Below are positions 56,912 to 63,776 of a stretch of DNA of 64,000 bases, one piece after another (within the stretch, counting starts at the first letter, position 1; the number at the start of each line of letters is the position of its first letter). A program made the translations under genes and the position numbers. The notes under the pieces were generated by a model. That model was not told where the DNA came from. It was given only the letters and a program-made list of their open reading frames with translations, and did no database searches. The stretch lies in the IMG/VR virus record IMGVR_UViG_3300007609_001041, positions 1 to 64,000 of that record, one strand, 5' to 3'. This DNA comes from a virus.

Positions 56912-57042
56912 TTCATCTCCTGTAAGTCTTACTATAGTAATTATCTACGTATATAACTTAGATATTTACTTCTGACATACTAATAATAATACTACAATCA
57001 GCTCTAGTAGTCAACTGTTTTATCGAGCATATATAATATACA
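56912..57042. other. Divergent regulatory gap
   Basis: The largest non-coding gap in the window (131 bases), between the importer operon and the PP-loop ATPase operon. It holds the minus-strand promoter at 57014-56986, a 68-base AT-rich leader for the importer message, and a TATAAT at 57032-57037 only five bases before the plus-strand ATG. I see no strong operator palindrome or terminator. Confidence 0.6.
56986..57014 (-). promoter_or_regulatory. Sigma70-like promoter for the ABC importer operon
   Basis: On the minus strand, -35 TTGACT (57014-57009), a 17-base spacer, and -10 TATTAT (56991-56986). One mismatch to consensus in each hexamer. Predicted start near 56979. The spacing and form match the promoters of gp55 and gp47, so the importer is probably read by host polymerase early in infection. 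Confidence 0.65.
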
Positions 57043-57897
57043 ATGTCATATAAAGTAACACATAATCACCATCTTAGCGTTCGCAAAACAACAGATTATA
57101 TTGTAAAATTAGGTCGTTGTGAGAACATGCCTATGGATTTTAAATCTGAAGCATTACGAGCTGCTAAGTTAATAGCAAAAGAATCTAATAATATATGGAT
57201 TAGTTACAGCGGCGGTATAGACAGTGAGTTTATTATTCAAGTGTTTCTTGAAGCAGGCATCCAATTTAGAGTTGCCACAATTGTTATGAAAGACGGATCT
57301 AACGATTACGATCTACAGCACAGTAGAAATTTTTGTAAACGTATGGGTATCAAGCTACACGAATTTGAAATTGATTTAGAAGAGTTTTATAAAAATGATC
57401 TAGAAACATATGCTGTTGCAACTAATTGTATTAGTCCACAGTTTCCGGTGCATATGTGGTTATGGGATCAACTAGATGGATTTATAGTTGCAGGCCACGG
57501 TGATCCAATCTTTAAACGTAAAGATTCTAGATGGTATCTTCAAATTCAAAAAAAAGAAGACAGCGTATTTAGATATGCTCAGTGGAGAAATAGAAACATG
57601 GCTCCGGGATTTTACGTATATACTCCGGAACTTCTACTAAGTTTTATGCTAGAAAAAGAAGTAAGTAATATGTTTATTGCTCCTAAGTTAGCAGGGTTAA
57701 GAGATATTGCACAAGTCAAACATCTGGTTTATTCTAAATATTACGATATGGTCGAAAGAGAAAAAAGAACTGGCTTTGAGTTAGTAGATAACTTAAACAA
57801 TGAATATAAAATACATTTAGAAAATACAATACCCGGACATGGCGTATTTCTACAATCAGTAGAAGACCTATTACATAGAATTTGGCCTAAACTATGA
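57043..57897 (+). CDS. PP-loop ATPase (asparagine-synthase/N-type ATP pyrophosphatase-like)
   Basis: 284 residues. IWISYSGGIDSEFIIQVFLE (51-70) contains the SGGxDS PP-loop at 56-61 that binds ATP pyrophosphate, and VATIVMKDGSNDYDLQHSRN follows as the next strand and helix. PP-loop enzymes adenylate a carboxyl, amide or nucleobase oxygen for amidation or thiolation. There is no glutaminase domain, so it is not a full asparagine synthetase. First gene of the plus-strand arm; ATGA overlap with the GNAT gene. No ribosome site is visible before the ATG. Confidence 0.8.
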   Translation: MSYKVTHNHHLSVRKTTDYIVKLGRCENMPMDFKSEALRAAKLIAKESNNIWISYSGGIDSEFIIQVFLEAGIQFRVATIVMKDGSNDYDLQHSRNFCKRMGIKLHEFEIDLEEFYKNDLETYAVATNCISPQFPVHMWLWDQLDGFIVAGHGDPIFKRKDSRWYLQIQKKEDSVFRYAQWRNRNMAPGFYVYTPELLLSFMLEKEVSNMFIAPKLAGLRDIAQVKHLVYSKYYDMVEREKRTGFELVDNLNNEYKIHLENTIPGHGVFLQSVEDLLHRIWPKL

Positions 57898-58343
57898 TTA
57901 TTAAACAAGTAGATTTTGAAACAGTGTTACCTGCGTGGGAAAACAATCTTTGGCCTAATCGCAAAGATCCTATTAAACCTACAAATAATATTTGTTATCT
58001 AGGTGGAAGAGATAAAGATATTAATAATCAAACACCTGTATTTTTTGCCGTGTACGATAATAAAACTATAGTAGGTGTAAACAGCGGCTTTCCTACACTA
58101 CACGGAGGATTTCGTAGTAGAGGTATTTGGGTTGATCCGGCATATAGAGAAAAAGGTGTTGGGGCAATGTTGCTAAATGCTGTAATTGATTATGCTCGAG
58201 AGAATGAATATTCTTATGCATGGAGTATGCCAAGACAAAGTGCTCTATCAGCATATACTAATGTAGGCTTTGAGCAAACAAGCGATTTTTTTGACGAAGG
58301 CGTAGAGTTTGGTCCTAACTGTTTTGTAAGGATTGATCTATGA
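57894..58343 (+). CDS. GNAT-family N-acetyltransferase
   Basis: 149 residues. RGIWVDPAYREKGVGAMLLN (76-95) is the strand 4 and pyrophosphate-binding loop motif (R-x-x-G-x-G form), followed by ALSAYTNVGFEQT, the usual Y-x-x-x-GF end. It should transfer an acyl group from acyl-CoA to an amine. Coupled by ATGA overlaps to the PP-loop gene before and the B12 radical SAM gene after it, so it likely acts in the same pathway. Confidence 0.86.
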   Translation: MIIKQVDFETVLPAWENNLWPNRKDPIKPTNNICYLGGRDKDINNQTPVFFAVYDNKTIVGVNSGFPTLHGGFRSRGIWVDPAYREKGVGAMLLNAVIDYARENEYSYAWSMPRQSALSAYTNVGFEQTSDFFDEGVEFGPNCFVRIDL

Positions 58344-59812
58344 CTGATGTAGTTTTAGTTACTTTACCTAAAATGGAAATTAGAGCACCCTTAATTGGCC
58401 CGGCTGCTCTTAAAAGTATATGCGAAGCAGATGGGTACTCTGTACATTGCGTTGACTTTAATATCGAACTATATCATCAATTGCGAACACAAGTTCCTGA
58501 ATGGTGGATTTATAATGATCAAACATTTATGCAAGACGATTTATTTGACGAAGCATGGACTACTATATTAGAACCTATAGTTCACAGCTGGTGTAAAAAA
58601 CTACAAGACCTAAATCCTAAAGTAATTGGTGTTACAGTATTAAGCATGTGGACCGAACGTATCTGTAATAAGTTTTTGCAAACACTAGAATTATATTGTC
58701 CAGATACCCGTGTAGTATTAGGGGGACCGGGAACACAGCCAGCATATGGTCCAAAGATGCTAGAAGCAAAAAAAATTGATGCATACATTACAGGCGAAGG
58801 CGAAGTTAGTTTTTTAGAATATCTTAGAGGCAACAAATATTATCCTGGAATAAATGGCAATCCTGCTGAACAGATTGGAGATATGAATACATTACCGTTT
58901 CCTGACTATAGTGATTTTGATTTATCAAAATATAGCAGCACTTGGTGGGAACCTCACAAAGAGCCAACAGGGTGTAAATGGTTGTATATTACAGGCACTC
59001 GGGGGTGTATTAAGCGATGCACTTTTTGTAATGTAGGATCAATATGGCCAAAGTTTGTTAGCAAAACAGGTGAAACTATTGCTAAAGAAATAAAACATTA
59101 TATGGATACTACAGGAGTAACTCACTATTATTTTACTGACAGTTTACTCAATGGTAATGTAAAGAATCTAGAAGAAATGGTAGACGCTATTATTTCTTTA
59201 GGTATTAAGCCTACTATAAAAGGACAATGGATTGCTCGTGGTAAAGATTTAATTAATAGTGAGCTATGGAAAAAGATGGGCAGAGCAGGTTTCAAACAAC
59301 TCTTAGTGGGTATCGAAAGTGGAAGTTATAAAACACGCAACGAAATGAAAAAGGGTGTTAGAGAAGAAGATATAGAATATACATTTGAACAAGCAAGCAA
59401 AAACAAAATTAGATGTATACCGTTGCTTATGGTAGGATATCCAACAGAGACAGCAGAAGATTTTGAGGAAAATATTAAATTTTGGACTAGGTATAAAAAA
59501 TATAATGACAATGGTACTATTCTAAAACCTAGTGTGATGGCAACGAATATTTTACCAGACACTCCTCTACATCATAAATTTACCGGAAACGGACTAGAGT
59601 ATGACGATTTAGGTAACTGGGTATATAAAGACAACACTATGAAAGTTCGAATCGAACGCTGGTTTAGATATCGAGACGAGGCACATCGCTTAGGTTATGA
59701 ACTTACTTTAGATACTCCTAAACATCTCATAAGAGAATACAAGCGTATTACTGGAATAGATCTTAGTGAAGAATACAAACTCAAAGATACAGAAGAAATA
59801 TGGAATGATTGA
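58340..59812 (+). CDS. B12-binding-domain radical SAM protein B2
   Basis: 490 residues. VVLVTLPKMEIRAPLIGPAA (4-23) and TRVVLGGPGTQPAYGP form the cobalamin-binding-like domain; CIKRCTFC is at C223, C227 and C230. YYFTDSLLNGNVKNLEEMVD and LLVGIESGSYKTRNEMKKGV follow. It aligns with B1 nearly without gaps, including identical cysteine positions and the C-terminal KVRIERWFR, so the two are paralogues placed on opposite strands. Substrate unknown. Confidence 0.88.
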   Translation: MTDVVLVTLPKMEIRAPLIGPAALKSICEADGYSVHCVDFNIELYHQLRTQVPEWWIYNDQTFMQDDLFDEAWTTILEPIVHSWCKKLQDLNPKVIGVTVLSMWTERICNKFLQTLELYCPDTRVVLGGPGTQPAYGPKMLEAKKIDAYITGEGEVSFLEYLRGNKYYPGINGNPAEQIGDMNTLPFPDYSDFDLSKYSSTWWEPHKEPTGCKWLYITGTRGCIKRCTFCNVGSIWPKFVSKTGETIAKEIKHYMDTTGVTHYYFTDSLLNGNVKNLEEMVDAIISLGIKPTIKGQWIARGKDLINSELWKKMGRAGFKQLLVGIESGSYKTRNEMKKGVREEDIEYTFEQASKNKIRCIPLLMVGYPTETAEDFEENIKFWTRYKKYNDNGTILKPSVMATNILPDTPLHHKFTGNGLEYDDLGNWVYKDNTMKVRIERWFRYRDEAHRLGYELTLDTPKHLIREYKRITGIDLSEEYKLKDTEEIWND

Positions 59813-59839
59813 TACATATTTAATAAAGGATTAAACAAT

Positions 59840-60442
59840 ATGATAAACACACTTTATAAAGTACCAATTTGGATACAAGACAATACATTGCCGCAAGATA
59901 AATTAGATATGCTAGAACAAGCATGCTACGACAAGTGTCAACCATTGTCAGATTATCCAGATGAATTTAATCCTGATATTTTTAAATTTTCTCGTTCTAA
60001 CAAAATAAATGTTCATACGGAGCCTGAATTTAAAGAAGTTACTAACTTAATGTTAACAGCCGCAAGAAATATGATGTTAGAAATGAGTTACACACAAGAA
60101 CAGGCTCAGCGTCTTAGAATTGTTAACAGCTGGTTTGCAATATATAAAAATAAAGATAATCTACCTATGCATACACACCGTGATAGTTTCTTTTCAGGAG
60201 CATATTATATTAAAGATGTTACAGATTGTAAATTACGATTTATTCATGACATCTATAGAAATACACCTTACCCAGAAGATTTACATAATGAATGGGGCAA
60301 AAATGTTACAGACTTTGATTGTAAAGACGGACGAATTATTATATTTCCTAGTGACTGTATACACGGAATTGATCAGCTTAATAGTAATAAGCCCGATAAT
60401 GAACCTATTAAAGTTATGTTATCGTATAATTTTAATTTTTAA
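59840..60442 (+). CDS. 2OG-Fe(II) dioxygenase (TIGR02466-like)
   Basis: 200 residues. PMHTHRDSFFSGAYYIKDVT (109-128) has the HxD iron ligands H113 and D115, and GRIIIFPSDCIHGIDQL (164-180) supplies the distal His H175. The double-stranded beta-helix order and the SGAYYI strand match putative 2OG-Fe(II) oxygenases common in marine T4-like phages. AAAGGA precedes the ATG. Converges with the minus-strand oxygenase with a 4-base overlap of stops. Substrate unknown. Confidence 0.8.
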   Translation: MINTLYKVPIWIQDNTLPQDKLDMLEQACYDKCQPLSDYPDEFNPDIFKFSRSNKINVHTEPEFKEVTNLMLTAARNMMLEMSYTQEQAQRLRIVNSWFAIYKNKDNLPMHTHRDSFFSGAYYIKDVTDCKLRFIHDIYRNTPYPEDLHNEWGKNVTDFDCKDGRIIIFPSDCIHGIDQLNSNKPDNEPIKVMLSYNFNF

Positions 60443-60912
60443 ACACAGGCAACAATATGAATTCGATCCTCAAAACTTCCGTTTAATGCTAGGTGCTTTA
60501 ATCTAGTATCTAACCAATATAAATGACCTACTGATTCCATTCTTAATATTTCTTCGTCTACTATAAACATACAATTATTATTTGTAGTTACAGGAATATG
60601 CATTCGCGGGGTTGGATCTGTGTGATATGAATAACATTCTTTAGAGCGCAGTGTCATTACTCTAGTTCTATATAAATTATTTTCTTTAATAATACTATTA
60701 ATATATGGTATATCGTAGTAACATTCGGTAATATCTGTTTCTTCAAAATGTGTTTTAGCAGTTCTTTCTTTGTTTATAGGATCAAACACATCAAAATCAC
60801 CTCTCCATGTTTGTAGATTATTGTTAGAATTTATAGCGTAGTTAATACTTTCTAATTCACTAATAATCTTTTCAACATCATATTTTTTGCCTGTTTTTAT
60901 AAATTTATTCAC
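60439..60912 (-). CDS. 2OG-Fe(II) dioxygenase (Asp/Asn hydroxylase-like)
   Basis: 157 residues from GTG at 60912. An in-frame ATG exists at 60933, but GTG overlaps the SDR stop as GTGA and has AAGGGAAAAGG just upstream. YSYHTDPTPRMHIPVTTN holds H97 and D99, RLKHLALNGS has H140, and RIHIV gives R150, the 2-oxoglutarate-binding Arg: a complete HxD-H-R set. The shape resembles aspartyl/asparaginyl beta-hydroxylases. Second gene of a two-gene minus operon after the SDR. Confidence 0.75.
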   Translation of the reverse strand: MNKFIKTGKKYDVEKIISELESINYAINSNNNLQTWRGDFDVFDPINKERTAKTHFEETDITECYYDIPYINSIIKENNLYRTRVMTLRSKECYSYHTDPTPRMHIPVTTNNNCMFIVDEEILRMESVGHLYWLDTRLKHLALNGSFEDRIHIVACV

Positions 60913-61361
60913 GTACCTTTTCCCTTCGGACATACAGTTAATTCTTTTACTCTATACGGCTGGTCCAATACCCATTCAATTATACCTACTACATATTCTA
61001 AATCCATTTTAGGAGTGTCAATGTCTGCTACTCGTTCGGTATCAAAAAAACCAAAATTTAAACATGTAGTATCGTAATAATTATCAAAAAGTTGGCTGTT
61101 TGCATCACGCAGAGCTTTCTTTTCTACGCCATATCTATATGTTTTTTTTCCTGGATGATAAATCCAGTCACTTGCTGAACTTCCTATATTAATTACTTTT
61201 TTGTTTTTTTCTATTGCTTTGTAGAGTAATTTTACTTGAGAAAATTCGTCATGCTTACAGTTAATAAACACATCGCATTCGTCTAACGATTCGCAATTGC
61301 CGTATTTTTCTTCAAGAACTTTTCCTAGACCTCGTCTTGTTCCTGTGATATAAAATTTCAT
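60909..61361 (-). CDS. Short SDR-like NAD(P)-dependent oxidoreductase
   Basis: 150 residues, shorter than the usual 240 or so. FYITGTRRGLGKVLEEKYG (3-21) has the TGxxxGxG dinucleotide motif, VINIGSSASDW (57-67) the catalytic Ser, and Y77-G-V-E-K81 the YxxxK pair. The segment from the second Rossmann helix to the NNAG region is trimmed (DVFINCKH), and the C-terminal substrate loop is short. Reduction or oxidation of a small hydroxy/keto compound is likely. Coupled to the 2OG oxygenase. Confidence 0.78.
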   Translation of the reverse strand: MKFYITGTRRGLGKVLEEKYGNCESLDECDVFINCKHDEFSQVKLLYKAIEKNKKVINIGSSASDWIYHPGKKTYRYGVEKKALRDANSQLFDNYYDTTCLNFGFFDTERVADIDTPKMDLEYVVGIIEWVLDQPYRVKELTVCPKGKGT

Positions 61362-61372
61362 TAGTAAGTTCC

Positions 61373-61410
61373 TTGGCTATAACACTATTATAAGTATATA
61401 TACACTTATA
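61373..61410 (+). promoter_or_regulatory. AT-rich divergent promoter region between SDR and speD
   Basis: Candidate plus promoter: TTGGCT (61373-61378), 18 bases, TATATA (61397-61402). For the minus strand a TATAAT lies at 61392-61387 with no clear -35. A 7-base inverted repeat TATAAGT (61389-61395) and ACTTATA (61404-61410) spans both and could be an operator or just AT-rich promoter sequence. Ribosome site AAAGGA at 61415-61420 for the ATG at 61429. Confidence 0.4.
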
Positions 61411-61428
61411 TTAGAAAGGACATATATT

Positions 61429-61782
61429 ATGGCATGGGGCTATCATTTATTAGTGGACTGTAAGCAAGGCGACATTCCTAGTATTACTAGCAAAGAAAAT
61501 GTATCTACTTTTGTTAGGAAATTAGTAAAAGGAATTGACATGGTAGCATACGGTGATTTAATGATTGAACGCTTTGCTACACATGATCCTGATAAAGCCG
61601 GTATTAGTTTTTGTCAAATGATTGAAACGTCAAACATTACAGGACATTTCGTCGAACTTAATGGAAACTTTTATATTGATGTTTTTAGTTGTAAACCTTA
61701 TGATACTCATACAGTGCTGGATTTAATACAAGAATATTTTAATCCAGCATCTGTTAGCACAACTTTTATTAATAGAGATTAA
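61429..61782 (+). CDS. speD: S-adenosylmethionine decarboxylase-like protein (SpeD homologue)
   Basis: 117 residues, like the short prokaryotic class. MAWGYHLLVDCKQ is the usual start. Alignment by spacing to the Thermotoga enzyme puts S60, S68, H73 and C88 at the places of Ser55, pyruvoyl Ser63, His68 and Cys83, all retained. The residue before the pyruvoyl serine is Thr rather than the usual Glu, and the one after is Asn rather than His. It would self-cleave to a pyruvoyl enzyme and supply decarboxylated AdoMet for spermidine. speD is known in marine T4-like phages, and the family also contains members with other amino-acid substrates. Confidence 0.8.
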   Translation: MAWGYHLLVDCKQGDIPSITSKENVSTFVRKLVKGIDMVAYGDLMIERFATHDPDKAGISFCQMIETSNITGHFVELNGNFYIDVFSCKPYDTHTVLDLIQEYFNPASVSTTFINRD

Positions 61783-62774
61783 GCAACTAAGTTGACCCAA
61801 GCGCCGTTTTCGTAGCCTTGGAATTTATTGTCAGTTGTATTATAGATAACCATGCCATTGGCAGCAGTTAATGCATCTCTTTCAGTAGTAGTTAAGCTAC
61901 CAAACTGTACAAATCCTGTAAAAGAACCGTTTCCTCTAATGTCTAGTTCATTTTGAGGAAAGTATGTACCATAAGCAATACCTTCGTATGTAATTGTAGT
62001 AGTAGTTTCTTGTACCCAGTTACCTGGATTTCCAGTAGCAAAGTCGTTTTGTATAAACAAACCATATCTACCACCGACAAGTTTTAATCCTTGTCCTTTT
62101 AGACCAGTAGTTGTTCTACCAGAAAAAATAACTTCCCCATATGACTGATCTAAGTCGCCCATGTTGTCATACACAAGTTCTACTATAGCTCTATTACCAT
62201 CCTCGCTGTAGAGTGTTTTACTTCCACTCATATTAGGAGCATGCAATGTACCGTTAATAGCATCTAATAAAAGACTAGAATCATCAGCAAACACACTACC
62301 TTCAATATCACCGACAACATTTCCAAAGTGAGATCCTGTCGTATTACCGATTACGCTACCAGTAACACTACCAGTTACATCACCTATTAAGTCGCCTACA
62401 ATATTACCAGAACTTATAACTGACGTAGTATTAACAGGCCCAAGTATTTGTCCATTGATTGCATCTACTAACAATGTAGAATCGTCAGCGTAAATATTAC
62501 CACGTAAGTCTAGTGCAGGATTGTCAGTAGGAGCCCAATTTGAACCATTATAAACAAGGATTTGATCTTTCTGCGGTGCTAATGCTTGCACATTGCCTAA
62601 ATCTTCTAAATCTTGCGTAGATACTGAAACTGGAACACCGCCTACTGTTGCTCCATCGCCTACAAAAACTTCTTTAGAATCCGTAGTGTAAACGAGTTCA
62701 CCTTCTGCAGGAGTAAATCCCGGACTGTCTTGTAATGCAGTCTTAGTTCCTCGTTTAATTCTTAACGTACCCAT
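61779..62774 (-). CDS. Tail fibre-like protein with Mtd-type N-terminus
   Basis: 331 residues. The N-terminal 45 residues (MGTLRIKRGTKTALQDSPGF, EGELVYTTDSKEVFVGDG) match the short beta domain that starts major-tropism-determinant and many fibre proteins. Then come GDVTGSVTGSVIGNTTG-type repeats and two copies of a module (YADDSTLLVDAINGQILGP near 94 and FADDSSLLLDAINGTLHAP near 161). The C-terminus LTTTERDALTAANGMVIYNT is a common fibre tip. It has its own late promoter but is opposite in strand to the other fibres and overlaps the speD stop by 4 bases. Confidence 0.75.
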   Translation of the reverse strand: MGTLRIKRGTKTALQDSPGFTPAEGELVYTTDSKEVFVGDGATVGGVPVSVSTQDLEDLGNVQALAPQKDQILVYNGSNWAPTDNPALDLRGNIYADDSTLLVDAINGQILGPVNTTSVISSGNIVGDLIGDVTGSVTGSVIGNTTGSHFGNVVGDIEGSVFADDSSLLLDAINGTLHAPNMSGSKTLYSEDGNRAIVELVYDNMGDLDQSYGEVIFSGRTTTGLKGQGLKLVGGRYGLFIQNDFATGNPGNWVQETTTTITYEGIAYGTYFPQNELDIRGNGSFTGFVQFGSLTTTERDALTAANGMVIYNTTDNKFQGYENGAWVNLVA

Positions 62775-62801
62775 TTAATGCTCCTAAATCGTTGTTATAT
62801 G

Positions 62802-62808
62802 TATTTAT
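62802..62808 (-). promoter_or_regulatory. T4-type late promoter for the minus-strand fibre
   Basis: ATAAATA on the minus strand (62808-62802), followed by CATATAAC. This context differs by one base from the site before fibre 3 (CATGTAAC). TTTAGGAGC supplies the ribosome site and the ATG is at 62774. Confidence 0.75.
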
Positions 62809-62824
62809 GCCATAATCAGAAATA

Positions 62825-63139
62825 TCATCTTCTTTTTTTAGTAGGATTTTTTAAAAAGGCTCTAGTTTTTTTAATAACATCTTTTTTAACTTTCTGCGTA
62901 TTCAAACGAAAATCAACATGGAGAATTTCATCTCCATACTCATCAAATAACCCAGCTACAGTTTCGTCAAGATTTGCACCTGTTTCTTTTTTGGCATTAC
63001 AATCTATTTCCCATACAGTACCTTCTTTAAATTCTATTCGAATCGTACTAAGATAGTTAATGGGAATAGTGTGTATATCAATGTCTTTAAAGACTTCGGG
63101 CCAATGTTTAATTACATCCTCAGGAAGTCTTTTATTCAC
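62825..63139 (-). CDS. Conserved hypothetical protein
   Basis: 104 residues, function unknown. Contains IDIHTIPINYLSTIRIEFKE and TVWEIDCNAKKETG, then DEYGDEILHVDFRLN and a basic tail (KNPTKKRR). It is of the kind found next to virion genes in marine T4-like phages, but I cannot assign a role. Its start overlaps the upstream gene by 8 bases. Confidence 0.6.
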   Translation of the reverse strand: MNKRLPEDVIKHWPEVFKDIDIHTIPINYLSTIRIEFKEGTVWEIDCNAKKETGANLDETVAGLFDEYGDEILHVDFRLNTQKVKKDVIKKTRAFLKNPTKKRR

Positions 63140-63776
63140 TTTTGACTTTCTTTTTTGTAGGGACTAATTCTTCTGCCTGCTTTCTTAACGCTTGTGCTTC
63201 TTTAAACAATCTGTCAGCTTGTGATCTATAACTTGCAGCTAAGTCGTCGTCTGAAAGAACTCCGTCTGTCGGCGCTTGTAAGTTTGCAGCTTGCGATTCT
63301 GCCACTACAGGAGAGGGTTTGCTAGGCATCTCATTAACAGATCCCGCTTCTTGAATAGTAGTACCTTCGGGAAGTTCGTTAGGATCCTTAAGTGCTAAGT
63401 CGGCTATTGTTACACCACGCTGGTCTGCAATAATTTTATTAAGTTCATCAAGACCGATACTAGTTGTTGTGTTAGGAGTCATTTCGATTTGACTCATTGG
63501 AATCTTTTGTAACTTTCCAGTTGCATGGAAACGTGCAAGCATATTAGCGCCATCACTTAATTGTGAGCGTGACATCACTTCTACAAACTCAAATGCACTC
63601 TGTCCTGCATTGCTTTCAACAGTTCTAATTACGGTATCATGATCAGAATCTGATAAACTAGCTGTGTCAATTACAAGTGCGTTAGTTGGAGGATTTTCAC
63701 CGGGGATAACTCGGTAAGCAACAATAACTTTACGTTGATTTGCTTTAAGTCTTCCTACATGTTTAATTTCGCTCAT
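63132..63776 (-). CDS. Conserved hypothetical, probable virion-associated protein
   Basis: 214 residues. The N-terminal half is a compact alpha/beta region (RLKANQRKVIVAYRVIPGE, ESNAGQSAFEFVEVMSRSQL). A Pro/Glu-rich linker follows, and the last 40 residues form a predicted coiled helix (SYRSQADRLFKEAQALRKQA) with a basic end. Between two co-oriented small genes, so part of one operon. I recognise the type from marine T4-like genomes; role unknown. Confidence 0.6.
   Translation of the reverse strand: MSEIKHVGRLKANQRKVIVAYRVIPGENPPTNALVIDTASLSDSDHDTVIRTVESNAGQSAFEFVEVMSRSQLSDGANMLARFHATGKLQKIPMSQIEMTPNTTTSIGLDELNKIIADQRGVTIADLALKDPNELPEGTTIQEAGSVNEMPSKPSPVVAESQAANLQAPTDGVLSDDDLAASYRSQADRLFKEAQALRKQAEELVPTKKKVKSE

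Noticed and set aside
57032-57037. TATAAT as a promoter for the PP-loop ATPase gene
   Set aside because: It ends five bases before the ATG and has no -35 match at 16-18 bases, so it would give at best a leaderless message; in this AT-rich gap a chance match is likely.
55826-57042. Misassembled bacterial segment explaining the ABC importer
   Set aside because: The importer genes overlap the B12 radical SAM gene, whose paralogue lies in the plus-strand phage accessory operon. The promoter has the same form as that of gp55. Read mapping would be needed for proof.
60120-60506. Alternative plus-strand frame overlapping the 2OG oxygenase
   Set aside because: The overlapping frame carries complete iron-ligand motifs; the alternative has no recognisable domain.
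61779-62774. Possible diversity-generating retroelement target (Mtd-like fibre)
   Set aside because: Only the N-terminal fibre domain is Mtd-like. I see no reverse transcriptase gene and no template/variable repeat pair in the window.
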